Shown one piece after another: positions 15,311 through 24,021 of a DNA stretch of 26,552 bases. Location of the stretch: contig DXLM01000025.1 in the NCBI GenBank assembly GCA_019414725.1, forward strand, positions 1 through 26,552. The letters are read 5' to 3'. The notes under the pieces are model-generated. The model was given only the letters and a program-made list of their open reading frames with translations, was not told the origin of the DNA and ran no database searches. Position 1 is the stretch's first letter, and each line of letters starts with the position of its first letter. The position numbers and the translations under genes are program-made. The stretch is from Bacteroides sp. (GTDB lineage: Bacteria; Bacteroidota; Bacteroidia; Bacteroidales; Bacteroidaceae).

Positions 15311-16306
15311 ATGGCTGAAGCAATTGACATTCGCGAACTAAACGAACGAATTGAAAGACAAAGTGCGTTCGTAACCAACTTAATGACTGGTATGGACCAG
15401 GTTATTGTAGGTCAGAAACATTTGGTAGAATCATTACTTATCGGTTTACTGTCCGATGGTCATATCCTGTTGGAAGGTGTTCCGGGTCTGGCAAAGACTC
15501 TGGCGATCAAAACGCTTGCATCTTTGATTGATGCCAAGTACAGCCGAATCCAATTTACTCCGGACTTGCTGCCCGCCGACGTTATCGGTACCATGATTTA
15601 TAGTCAGAAAGACGAACAATTCATAGCAAAGAAAGGTCCGATTTTTGCAAATTTCGTATTGGCCGATGAAATTAACCGTGCCCCGGCTAAAGTACAGAGT
15701 GCTTTGCTGGAAGCCATGCAGGAACGTCAAGTCACACTGAGCAAGGAAACCTTTATGCTACCCGAACCTTTCCTTGTAATGGCTACTCAGAACCCGATTG
15801 AACAGGAAGGTACCTATCCGCTTCCCGAAGCCCAGGTAGACCGTTTTATGCTGAAAGTTATTATCGACTATCCGAAACTGGAAGAAGAAAAGAAAATCAT
15901 CCGCCAAAATATCACCGGAGAGAAAATCGAAGTTCGCCCCATTCTGAAAGCAACAGATATTATGGAAGCCCGTAAAGTGGTGCGCCAAGTCTATCTGGAC
16001 GAAAAGATAGAGCAATACATCGCTGATATCGTATTCGCAACCCGTTTCCCTGAAAAATATGACTTGAAAGAACTGAAAGACATGATTGGTTTCGGTGGTT
16101 CACCGCGTGCATCTATCAATCTGGCATTGGCAGCACGCAGTTATGCATTCATCAAACGTCGCGGTTACGTGATTCCCGAAGATGTTCGTGCAGTTGCTCA
16201 CGATGTGCTTCGCCACCGTATCGGCTTGACTTACGAAGCAGAAGCCATGAACATGTCTTCTGATGAAATTGTAAGCAAAATCCTGAATAAAGTGGAAGTA
16301 CCCTAA
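15311..16306 (+). CDS. MoxR-family AAA+ ATPase of the Bat locus
   Basis: This 331-residue cytoplasmic AAA+ protein is thought to act as a chaperone for metal-binding VWA-domain partners. Walker A is GVPGLAKT (56-63), Walker B FVLADE ends with Asp119-Glu120, and sensor 1 is Asn161 in ATQNP. The VDRF arginine region follows at 176-179 and a lid domain fills the C-terminal third. It begins the Bat locus; the next genes encode a DUF58 protein and two VWA proteins, the usual MoxR partners. A 249-base gap with tandem hairpins separates it from the DUF58 gene. Confidence 0.95.
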   Translation: MAEAIDIRELNERIERQSAFVTNLMTGMDQVIVGQKHLVESLLIGLLSDGHILLEGVPGLAKTLAIKTLASLIDAKYSRIQFTPDLLPADVIGTMIYSQKDEQFIAKKGPIFANFVLADEINRAPAKVQSALLEAMQERQVTLSKETFMLPEPFLVMATQNPIEQEGTYPLPEAQVDRFMLKVIIDYPKLEEEKKIIRQNITGEKIEVRPILKATDIMEARKVVRQVYLDEKIEQYIADIVFATRFPEKYDLKELKDMIGFGGSPRASINLALAARSYAFIKRRGYVIPEDVRAVAHDVLRHRIGLTYEAEAMNMSSDEIVSKILNKVEVP

Positions 16307-16379
16307 GGATTGTGTTCTGAGGCAGTTCTTAATTGCTTGACAGTTAGGAAGAAGACTTGGAAACAAAAGGTTGAGTACA

Positions 16380-16465
16380 GAGTTCCACATGGGTGGGACC
16401 GCCATTCCACCCATGTGGAACTCCCGTTTCATCTATGTGGGACTGCCGTCCCACCTGGGTGAAAC
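16380..16465. repeat. Tandem palindromes inside the Bat locus
   Basis: GAGTTCCACATGGGTGG (16380-16396) is perfectly complementary to 16407-16423 with a 10-base loop. Directly after it, 16426-16443 pairs with 16448-16465 over 18 positions with one mismatch, two G-U pairs and a 4-base loop. The two hairpins share the words GTGGGAC and GCC at a 44-base period, so they look like two diverged copies of one unit. They lie in the moxR to DUF58 gap. They may be REP-like elements or an RNA structure that sets relative expression within the locus. The rest of this gap has no visible gene. Confidence 0.75.
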
Positions 16466-16555
16466 ACCAAATGCATCCGTTTGAAAAACCATTCTCGATA
16501 GGAGAAAAAACAGAAACCGATGCACCGGATAAATAAACAACATAGTACGAACAGT

Positions 16556-17425
16556 ATGGAAACAAGTGATTTATTAAAACGGGTTCGCCAGATTGAGATC
16601 AAGACACGCGGACTTTCGAACAATATCTTTGCCGGACAATATCACTCTGCATTCAAGGGCAAAGGTATGTCATTCTCGGAAGTACGTGAATATCAGTATG
16701 GTGACGACGTACGTGACATTGACTGGAACGTAACCGCCCGCTACAACAAACCCTTTGTCAAGGTGTTTGAAGAAGAGCGCGAATTGACGGTTATGCTCTT
16801 GATTGATGTTTCGAACAGCTTGGATTTCGGTACGGTGAAGCAGTTGAAGAAGGATATGGTGACCGAGATTGCCGCTACATTGGCATTCTCGGCCATTCAA
16901 AATAACGATAAAATAGGAGTTATTTTCTTTTCAGACCGGATTGAGAAATTCATTCCGCCTAAAAAAGGCCGTAAACATATTCTTTATATCATCCGTGAAC
17001 TGCTTGATTTCAAGCCCGAAAGCAAGCGTACAGATATAAAGATGGCTGTGGAATATCTGACCAACGTAATTAAAAAACGTTGCACCACCTTTATGATAAG
17101 CGACTTTATAGATGAAAACGACTTCCGCAATGCTTTGACCATTGCCAACCGGAAACATGATATCGTAGCTATCCAGGTATACGACCGCCGCATGGCAGAG
17201 TTACCTGATGTGGGACTGATGAAAGTACGCGATGCCGAAACCGGCCACGAGCAATGGATTGACACCTCGTCACGAGCTTTGCGTCGCGCACATAATGACT
17301 GGTGGATACAGCGTCAGGGAGTATTGAATGAAACATTTACCAAAAGTAATGTGGACTCTGTATCTATCCGCACGGATCAGGATTATGTGAAATCGTTGCT
17401 TAACTTATTTGCTAAACGAAATTAA
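16556..17425 (+). CDS. DUF58 protein with VWA-like fold
   Basis: The product is 289 residues when started at ATG 16556 (METSDLLKRVRQIEIKTRGL). An ATG at 16520 would add 12 residues of unlikely sequence, and I recall that homologues begin at METS. The DUF58 hallmark YGDDVRDIDWNVTARYN sits at about 48-64. A metal-site motif of the DxSxS type, DVSNS, is at 84-88. DUF58 proteins accompany MoxR ATPases in almost every genome and are presumed partners of them. There is no membrane helix, so the protein is cytoplasmic. It is followed five bases later by the next Bat-locus gene. The biochemical role of DUF58 proteins is still not established. Confidence 0.92.
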   Translation: METSDLLKRVRQIEIKTRGLSNNIFAGQYHSAFKGKGMSFSEVREYQYGDDVRDIDWNVTARYNKPFVKVFEEERELTVMLLIDVSNSLDFGTVKQLKKDMVTEIAATLAFSAIQNNDKIGVIFFSDRIEKFIPPKKGRKHILYIIRELLDFKPESKRTDIKMAVEYLTNVIKKRCTTFMISDFIDENDFRNALTIANRKHDIVAIQVYDRRMAELPDVGLMKVRDAETGHEQWIDTSSRALRRAHNDWWIQRQGVLNETFTKSNVDSVSIRTDQDYVKSLLNLFAKRN

Positions 17426-17430
17426 AGAAT

Positions 17431-18528
17431 ATGAATATACTGAATACTAGCAAAAAGTTCTTGAAAGCTGGAGTTTGTGCAATTATGCTGATAACAGCCG
17501 GACAGGCACAGGCACAGCAGGTTACGGTAGACGCCAGCATTGACTCGCTGCAACTTCTCATTGGCGAACAGGCTAAAGTGAAGCTGGAAATCAGCATGGA
17601 TGCCAAGCAAAAACTGCAACTTCCGTTCCTGCGCGATACATTGGTAAAAGGAGTGGAGATATTGGATATAGCCAAGCCTGATACCCAGATGCTGAACGAT
17701 GGAAAACGTATGCTGATAAAACAGGAATATACAATAACCTCTTTTGACTCGGCACTTTACTATCTCCCCCCATTCGAGGTGATGGTAAACGGAGAACCTT
17801 ACCGGTCCAAAGCATTGGCCGTAAAAGTATATTCCATTCCGGTAGATACGCTGCATCCCGAACAATTCTTCGGACCGAAGACCGTTCGTGAAGTACCTAT
17901 CACCTGGGATGACGTATCGGCCATCGTATGGCTTACCTTGCTGATGCTTGCTTTGGGCGGACTGGCTTACTATCTGTTTGTACGCTACAAGGATAACAAG
18001 CCTATCATCAAGAAGATCAAGATTGAACCGAAGTTGCCGCCACACCAGCAGGCGTTGAAGGAAATAGAGCGTATCAAGGGAGACAAAACCTTGCGTACAG
18101 CCGATCCGAAGACCTATTATACCGAGCTGACGGATGTACTCCGTACTTATATGGAAGAACGATTCGGCTTTAACGCTATGGAGATGACTTCATCCGAAAT
18201 TATTGATAAGCTACAGGAAATCAACGACAAAGAATCTATCAAGGATTTGATGTATTTGTTCCAGACTGCCGACCTGGTGAAATTCGCCAAACATTCTCCG
18301 TTGATGAACGAAAATGATATGAATCTGGTAAACGCAGTAGACTTCATCAATAATACAAAAGTGGAACCAGACCCGAATGCAAAGCCCGAACCTACGGAAA
18401 TCACCGTGGAGGAAAAGCGAAGCAAACAGGGCAGAATGATTCTGCTGGGCAGCATCAGCATCATTGTTATTGCTATTGTGGTAATTCTGTATAAGGTGCT
18501 GAGTGGTGTATATAACCTCTGGTTTTAA
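17431..18528 (+). CDS. Bat-locus membrane protein with BatD-like cytoplasmic module
   Basis: This 365-residue protein has a signal peptide (1-29, cleavage near AQAQ-Q) and a beta-rich periplasmic domain to about 160. Membrane helices lie near 163-186 and 335-357, with a cytoplasmic helical region between them. Residues about 229-320 resemble the C-terminal cytoplasmic part of BatD: both have an aromatic-Tyr-x-Glu start, an Ile/Leu-Ser-rich turn, then a Phe-Ala-Arg/Lys-Tyr/Phe-Ala stretch. I do not know a settled name for this family. Its position between the DUF58 gene (5-base gap) and batA (19 bases) makes it a likely part of the same complex. A function beyond that cannot be read from the sequence. 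Confidence 0.85.
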   Translation: MNILNTSKKFLKAGVCAIMLITAGQAQAQQVTVDASIDSLQLLIGEQAKVKLEISMDAKQKLQLPFLRDTLVKGVEILDIAKPDTQMLNDGKRMLIKQEYTITSFDSALYYLPPFEVMVNGEPYRSKALAVKVYSIPVDTLHPEQFFGPKTVREVPITWDDVSAIVWLTLLMLALGGLAYYLFVRYKDNKPIIKKIKIEPKLPPHQQALKEIERIKGDKTLRTADPKTYYTELTDVLRTYMEERFGFNAMEMTSSEIIDKLQEINDKESIKDLMYLFQTADLVKFAKHSPLMNENDMNLVNAVDFINNTKVEPDPNAKPEPTEITVEEKRSKQGRMILLGSISIIVIAIVVILYKVLSGVYNLWF

Positions 18529-18547
18529 CAAATAAATACTAGGAACA

Positions 18548-19546
18548 ATGATTTTTGCAAATATTGAATATCTATTTCTGCTGGTTCTGCTCATACCTTA
18601 TATAATATGGTACGTCATGAAGCGGAAGAAAACCGAGCCTACGCTTCAGGTTTCTACCACACGCATGTATATGAAGGCACCCAAAAGCTGGAAGATTTAC
18701 TTGCTGCATGCTCCGTTCGTACTCCGTACGGTGGCTATCATCATGGTAATCCTGATCTTGGCACGCCCTCAGACCACAGACAACTGGCAGAATACCGAAA
18801 TAGAAGGAATCGACATCATGCTGGCAGTGGACGTTTCTACCAGTATGCTGGCCGAAGACTTGAAACCCAACCGACTGGAAGCTGCCAAACAAGTAGCTTC
18901 CGAGTTTATCAACGGCCGCCCCAATGATAATATCGGTCTGACCATCTTTGCCGGTGAGAGTTTTACCCAATGTCCGCTAACGGTAGACCATGGGGTGTTG
19001 CTGAATCTGTTCAACAGCATCAAAGGCGATATCGCCCAGCGCGGACTGATTGAAGATGGTACTGCCATCGGCATGGGCATTGCCAATGCGGTGACCCGTC
19101 TGAAGGACAGCAAGGCTAAATCGAAAGTGATTATTCTGCTGACGGATGGTAGCAATAACCGTGGAGATATTTCTCCACTGACGGCTGCCGAGATAGCCAA
19201 ACAGTTCGGAATCAGGATCTACACCATCGGTGTCGGTACAAACGGAACTGCTCCTTATCCGATGCAGACCTACGCAGGGACGCAATATGTGAATGTCCCC
19301 GTCGAGATAGACGAAAAGACTTTGACCGAGATTGCAGGTACAACGAACGGAAATTATTTCCGTGCCACCAGCAATTCCAAGTTGAAGGAAGTCTATCAGG
19401 AGATAGACAAACTGGAGAAAACGAAGTTGAACGTGAAGGAATTCAGCAAACGCGAAGAAGAATATCAGGTATTCGCCTGGATTGCTTTCTTCTGCATTTT
19501 GCTTGAACTCTTGTTGCGTAACTCAGTATTAAAGAAAATACCTTAA
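18548..19546 (+). CDS. batA: BatA, VWA-domain membrane protein
   Basis: This 332-residue protein has two N-terminal membrane helices (about 5-24 and 54-73), a VWA domain (about 88-290) and a C-terminal helix (about 309-328). The metal-ion adhesion site is the DVSTS motif at 95-99, with Thr and Asp residues later in DGTAIG and LTDGS. The ARPQ segment just before the VWA domain is shared with BatB. With this layout the VWA domain faces the cytoplasm, so MoxR could act on it; that is inferred from charge distribution. The Bat operon was first described in B. fragilis, where its loss affects oxygen tolerance, but the mechanism is not settled. Confidence 0.94.
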   Translation: MIFANIEYLFLLVLLIPYIIWYVMKRKKTEPTLQVSTTRMYMKAPKSWKIYLLHAPFVLRTVAIIMVILILARPQTTDNWQNTEIEGIDIMLAVDVSTSMLAEDLKPNRLEAAKQVASEFINGRPNDNIGLTIFAGESFTQCPLTVDHGVLLNLFNSIKGDIAQRGLIEDGTAIGMGIANAVTRLKDSKAKSKVIILLTDGSNNRGDISPLTAAEIAKQFGIRIYTIGVGTNGTAPYPMQTYAGTQYVNVPVEIDEKTLTEIAGTTNGNYFRATSNSKLKEVYQEIDKLEKTKLNVKEFSKREEEYQVFAWIAFFCILLELLLRNSVLKKIP

Positions 19547-19558
19547 AAAAAGAAAGTC

Positions 19559-20581
19559 ATGTTTCGATTTGCAGACCCGAACTTTTTATATTTACTCATC
19601 CTATTGCCGTTTTTGGTGGCGCTGTATTTGTATTCCAATTATCACCGCCGCCAAAATATTCGCAAATATGGTGATCCGGCATTGCTGAAAGGGCTCATGC
19701 CGACTATTTCCAAGTATCGTCCTGACATCAAGTTTTGGCTGACTTTTGCTGCGTTGACATTGGTTATACTGATGTTGGCCCGCCCACAGTTCGGCTCAAA
19801 GATGGAAACGGTGAAACGAAGTGGAGTGGAAGCTGTCATTGCCTTGGACATTTCAAACTCCATGCTGGCAGAAGATGTGACTCCCAGTCGTTTGGACAAA
19901 TCAAAGAAATTGATTTCCAGACTGGTAGATACGTTCAACAATGATAAAGTGGGATTGATTGTTTTTGCAGGTGATGCTTTCACGCAATTGCCCATCACAA
20001 GCGATTATGTTTCCGCCAAAATGTTCTTGGAAACCATTAATCCGTCATTGATAACCACACAAGGTACGGATATCGGTGCGGCCATCCGCCTGGCAATGAA
20101 GAGTTTTACTCCGCAAGAAGGAGTGGGACGTGCAATTATTGTCATTACCGATGGTGAAAATCATGAAGGTGGGGCAGTAGAAGCAGCCCAAGAAGCAGCC
20201 GAAAAAGGTATGCAGGTATTTGTATTAGGAGTAGGTTCACCGGATGGTTCTCCAATTCCAGCTGAGGACGGTAGCAACAATTTTCGTCGCGATAAGGATG
20301 GAAATGTTATCGTCACCCGCTTGAATGAGCAGATGTGCCAGGAAATAGCCAAGGCTGGCAATGGAATGTATATTCGCGTGGATAATACCAACTCTGCCGA
20401 GAAGGTATTGAACAATGAAATCGCCAAACTGTCAAAAGCTGATGTAGAAAGTCAGGTTTATACTGAATTTGATGAACAGTTCCAGGCTTTGGCATGGCTG
20501 ATGCTTATCCTGCTGGTGGTAGAAATGCTTATTTTGGAACGGAAAAATCCGCTTTTCAAAAATGTCAGACTATTTAAATAA
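19559..20581 (+). CDS. batB: BatB, VWA-domain membrane protein
   Basis: This 340-residue paralogue of BatA has the same plan: helices at about 9-26 and 58-75, the ARPQ segment, a VWA domain with DISNS at 97-101, then a C-terminal helix near 312-330. Both have an intact metal site, so neither looks like a degenerate partner. It follows batA by 12 bases and batC starts three bases after it. Two side-by-side VWA proteins of this type are typical of Bat loci and may form a hetero-oligomer; that is inference. Confidence 0.94.
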   Translation: MFRFADPNFLYLLILLPFLVALYLYSNYHRRQNIRKYGDPALLKGLMPTISKYRPDIKFWLTFAALTLVILMLARPQFGSKMETVKRSGVEAVIALDISNSMLAEDVTPSRLDKSKKLISRLVDTFNNDKVGLIVFAGDAFTQLPITSDYVSAKMFLETINPSLITTQGTDIGAAIRLAMKSFTPQEGVGRAIIVITDGENHEGGAVEAAQEAAEKGMQVFVLGVGSPDGSPIPAEDGSNNFRRDKDGNVIVTRLNEQMCQEIAKAGNGMYIRVDNTNSAEKVLNNEIAKLSKADVESQVYTEFDEQFQALAWLMLILLVVEMLILERKNPLFKNVRLFK

Positions 20582-20584
20582 GGA

Positions 20585-21298
20585 ATGCTTATGTTACAAA
20601 AAACCTATATCACTCTGTTATTCTTACTTGTGGCAAGCAGTGCCTTCGCCCAAAAAACAGAAAGAGATTATCTGCGCAGCGGAAACAAGCTGTATAACGA
20701 CAGCTTGTTTATCAAAGCGGAGGTAGATTATCGTAAGGCATTGGAAATTAACCCGAAATCAACAGATGCCATGTTCAATTTGGGAAACTCGCTCTTGATG
20801 CAGCAAAAAGCAAAGGAAGCGATGGAACAGTTTGAATCTGCTTCTAAGGTAGAGAAGGACAAGGATAAACTGGCACAGATTTATCATAACATGGGAGTTA
20901 TCCTTCAGTCGTCCAAGCAGTATCCACAGTGTATAGAGGCTTATAAGGAATCTTTACGGAATAACCCGAAAGATGATGAAACTCGTTATAACTTGGCTTT
21001 GGCGCAAAAGCTGTTGAAAGACCAACAGCAAAATCAAGACCAGAATCAGGATAAGAATCAAGATCAAAAACAAGATCAGAAAGACGACAAAAAGGATCAG
21101 AACAAAAACCAGCAAGAACAGGATAAGAAAGACCAACAAAATCAAAATCAGCAGCAACAGCAGCAAAATAAGGATGAAATGTCCAAGGAAAATGCCCAAC
21201 AATTATTGAATGCTGTGATGCAAGATGAAAAGAATGTGCAAGACAAAGTTAAAAAACAACTGCAAATTCAAGGAAAGAAGTTGGATAAAGACTGGTAA
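20585..21298 (+). CDS. batC: BatC, periplasmic TPR protein with Gln/Asn-rich tail
   Basis: The product is 237 residues from ATG 20585; a second ATG at 20591 is equally possible and has AGGA six bases upstream. A signal peptide (to about residue 22, AFA-Q) is followed by about three TPR repeats (25-145) of the form FNLGNSLLMQQKAKEAMEQF. Residues 146-198 are a low-complexity tract made almost only of Gln, Asn, Asp and Lys. The last 39 residues form a conserved acidic/basic end, ENAQQLLNAVMQDEKNVQDK. TPRs bind partner proteins, here most likely other Bat proteins in the periplasm. It is tightly spaced between batB and batD. Confidence 0.92.
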   Translation: MLMLQKTYITLLFLLVASSAFAQKTERDYLRSGNKLYNDSLFIKAEVDYRKALEINPKSTDAMFNLGNSLLMQQKAKEAMEQFESASKVEKDKDKLAQIYHNMGVILQSSKQYPQCIEAYKESLRNNPKDDETRYNLALAQKLLKDQQQNQDQNQDKNQDQKQDQKDDKKDQNKNQQEQDKKDQQNQNQQQQQQNKDEMSKENAQQLLNAVMQDEKNVQDKVKKQLQIQGKKLDKDW

Positions 21299-21337
21299 TT
21301 TCTTAATTTTGGCAAATAAAAAAATAATTAGATAGCA

Positions 21338-23173
21338 ATGAGGAAAGTAATTCTCTTATTCATATTAATAACATCGGTGCTCGGAGCATGGGCAGACGGA
21401 AATGTGACGTTTACCGCTTCTGCGCCTGATGTAGTAGTAAGCGGGGATCAGTTCCGGCTGACTTATACGGTCAACACTCATAAAGTCAGGGATTTTCGTG
21501 CACCTAATATCAAGGGGTTCGATGTCTTAATGGGACCAAGCCGTTCACAGCAGAGTAGTACACAGATTATAAATGGTAATGTTACTTCTACCAGCTCCAT
21601 TACTTTTACTTATATTTTGATGGCTGATAAAGAAGGAACTTACACCATTCCTGGTGCTACTATTGTGGCAGACGGACAAAACAAAACTTCAAATTCCGTA
21701 CAAATCAAAGTATTACCGCCTGATCAAACAAATGGTGTTGGAGGTGGAAACAATAGCGGTGGAAGAACTTCTTCACGCAGTCAGGTTGCCGGAAGCAAAA
21801 TAACCAATCAAGATTTGTTTATTACCGCAACAGCAAGTAAGACTACTGTTTATGAACAGGAAGCCATCTTGTTGACATACAAAGTTTATACACTGGTAAA
21901 TCTGAGACAGTTGTACGGGAAAATGCCGGATTTGAAGAATTTCCATACACAAGAAGTAGAACTTCCCCAACAAAAGACATTCTCTTTGGAGCATTATAAC
22001 GGAAGAAACTATAACACTACCGTGTGGAGTCAGTATGTACTTTTCCCTCAGCAATCAGGTAAAATGGAAATTCCGTCTATTACCTTTGAAGGGGTTATAG
22101 CTCAACAAGTTGCCTCAGACGATCCTTTTGATGCTTTCTTTAATGGTGGAAGTAACTATGTGGAAGTAAAGAAAAACATTGTCACTCCTAAGCTGACCAT
22201 CAATGTGAAAGCATTGCCCGATGGCAAACCAATTAATTTCTCCGGAGGAGTAGGAGAGTTTACTATCAGTTCGTCTATAAGTACAAAAGAACTGAAAACA
22301 AATGATGCTGTAACCATTAAGTTAGTCATTTCTGGTACAGGTAATTTGAAATTGGTCAATACTCCGGAAGTAGCTTTCCCAAAGGATTTTGAAGTATACG
22401 ACCCCAAGATTGACAATAAATTTACATTAACTCGCGAAGGTTTGTCAGGCAATAAGGTGATAGAATATCTAGCAATTCCAAGACATGCCGGCAATTTCAC
22501 TATTCCGCCTGTCGAATTTTCCTATTTTGACTTAAAAAGCAATAGCTATAAAACAATAAAAACAGAAGCTTACAACCTAAAAGTGGAAAAAGGTGCAGGA
22601 AATGCAGATCAAGTTATTGCAGACTTTACCAACAAGGAAGATTTGAAAGTATTGGGACAAGACATCCGCTACATCAAAATGGGGGAAACTAGTTTAACTC
22701 GTAAGGGAGATTTCTTCTTTGGCTCAACAACATATTATCTATGGTATATCATTCCATTGGTTCTCTTCGTTGTTTTCGTAATTGTCTATCGTAAAAAAGC
22801 TATTGAAAATGCAAATGTAGCAAAAGTTCGTACTAAAAAAGCGAATAAAGTGGCTGCCAAACGCATGAAAAATGCAGGCAGATTATTAGCTGAAAACAAA
22901 CAAGAAGCATTCTATGATGAGGTGTTGAAAGCACTTTGGGGATACATCAGTGATAAGTTGAATATTCCGGTTTCTCAATTGTCTAAAGATAATATCGAGG
23001 ACGAATTGACCAAATATGGTGTTGCCCCCGAACTGATTAAAGATTTCATCGGAACATTGAATGAATGCGAGTTCGCCCGCTATGCTCCGGGTAATCAGAA
23101 TGAAGCTATGGATAAAGTATATTCTTCGGCTGTTGAGGTCATCAGCAAAATGGAGAATAGTATAAAACACTAA
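21338..23173 (+). CDS. batD: BatD, large periplasmic membrane-anchored protein
   Basis: This 611-residue protein has a signal peptide (1-19, AWA-D) and a periplasmic part (about 20-462) of repeated beta-sandwich-like segments. Each includes a phrase similar to YTIPGATIVADGQ or MEIPSITFEG, the BatD hallmark. One membrane helix at about 465-485 and a cytoplasmic C-terminal helical domain (about 495-611) follow. A Gly-Asn-Ser-rich stretch near 133-145 separates the first two periplasmic parts. The C-terminal domain resembles a region of the protein at 17431-18528. It probably joins the periplasmic TPR proteins to the cytoplasmic MoxR/VWA machinery; that role is inferred from topology. Confidence 0.93.
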   Translation: MRKVILLFILITSVLGAWADGNVTFTASAPDVVVSGDQFRLTYTVNTHKVRDFRAPNIKGFDVLMGPSRSQQSSTQIINGNVTSTSSITFTYILMADKEGTYTIPGATIVADGQNKTSNSVQIKVLPPDQTNGVGGGNNSGGRTSSRSQVAGSKITNQDLFITATASKTTVYEQEAILLTYKVYTLVNLRQLYGKMPDLKNFHTQEVELPQQKTFSLEHYNGRNYNTTVWSQYVLFPQQSGKMEIPSITFEGVIAQQVASDDPFDAFFNGGSNYVEVKKNIVTPKLTINVKALPDGKPINFSGGVGEFTISSSISTKELKTNDAVTIKLVISGTGNLKLVNTPEVAFPKDFEVYDPKIDNKFTLTREGLSGNKVIEYLAIPRHAGNFTIPPVEFSYFDLKSNSYKTIKTEAYNLKVEKGAGNADQVIADFTNKEDLKVLGQDIRYIKMGETSLTRKGDFFFGSTTYYLWYIIPLVLFVVFVIVYRKKAIENANVAKVRTKKANKVAAKRMKNAGRLLAENKQEAFYDEVLKALWGYISDKLNIPVSQLSKDNIEDELTKYGVAPELIKDFIGTLNECEFARYAPGNQNEAMDKVYSSAVEVISKMENSIKH

Positions 23174-23192
23174 ATCAAAGGAGATTATAACA

Positions 23193-24011
23193 ATGACAAA
23201 AATATATTTCATTTTGATATTCCTGATAAGTTTTGTCACAGTCTACGCACAGAATGAATCAGACTCTGCACAGGTTACCGCCCAAACAGAAATGCCACAA
23301 AGTGCTGCTGTGCAAACTTTCCCAACAAAGACAGAAGCCGATAGTGCATATATAAGAAACGACTTTGCAGCTTCTGTAGAGATGTATGAGAATATATTAA
23401 AAAACGAGGGGGAATCTTCCGATATTTATTATAATTTAGGTAACAGCTATTATAAAATGAATAACATTGCCAAAGCTGTCCTTAATTACGAACGTGCCTT
23501 GTTGCTAAACCCAGGAAATAGTGATATTCGTTTCAACCTAGAACTGGCTAGAAGCAAAACTGTAGACAAGGTAATCCCTTCTAGTAAAATGTTTTTTGTT
23601 ACCTGGACTCAATCACTTATTAATACAATGAGTGAAAAGGCATGGGCACATACAGGCATTATCATGTTTATTCTGATGATATTGGCACTGTCTTTATTTA
23701 TTTTCGGAAAACGAGTAGTCTTGAAGAAAGTAGGATTTATTTCAGCAATCTTTTTCTTTCTAGTGACCATTTTAGCAAATATATTTGCCTCAGAACAAAA
23801 ATCTGAATTAATTAATCATGATAACGCAATTATAATGGCTCCTAGCGTTACAGTCAAAAGTACTCCTAACCAAAGTGGAACAGACTTATTTATTCTTCAT
23901 GAAGGTAGGAAAGTAATAATTAAAGATAATACGATGAAGGAGTGGAAAGAAATTAAACTGGAAGACGGTAATGTGGGATGGGTACCTACCAATGTTATTG
24001 AAATCATTTAA
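23193..24011 (+). CDS. batE: BatE, TPR and SH3-like membrane protein
   Basis: This 272-residue protein has a signal peptide (to about 19), TPR-type helices (about 50-125, with YNLGNSYYKMNNIAKAVLNY) and two membrane helices at about 151-170 and 177-200. A C-terminal bacterial SH3-like domain (about 212-272) ends DGNVGWVPTNVIEII. Both the TPR and SH3-like parts lie on the periplasmic side if the two helices form a hairpin. SH3-like domains of this type often bind cell-wall peptides. It closes the Bat set and is followed ten bases later by a PAP2 phosphatase. The DNA from here on is clearly more AT-rich than batA-batB. Confidence 0.92.
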   Translation: MTKIYFILIFLISFVTVYAQNESDSAQVTAQTEMPQSAAVQTFPTKTEADSAYIRNDFAASVEMYENILKNEGESSDIYYNLGNSYYKMNNIAKAVLNYERALLLNPGNSDIRFNLELARSKTVDKVIPSSKMFFVTWTQSLINTMSEKAWAHTGIIMFILMILALSLFIFGKRVVLKKVGFISAIFFFLVTILANIFASEQKSELINHDNAIIMAPSVTVKSTPNQSGTDLFILHEGRKVIIKDNTMKEWKEIKLEDGNVGWVPTNVIEII

Positions 24012-24021
24012 AACATAATCA

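Noticed and set aside
16520..16555. Upstream ATG that would extend the DUF58 protein by 12 residues.
   Set aside because: The added MHRINKQHSTNS does not resemble the family start, and METSDLLKRVRQ fits my recollection of homologues.
17422..18045. Long minus-strand open frame (207 codons) opposite the Bat-locus membrane protein.
   Set aside because: It is cysteine- and histidine-rich without domains and is antisense to a gene with a signal peptide and good operon spacing.
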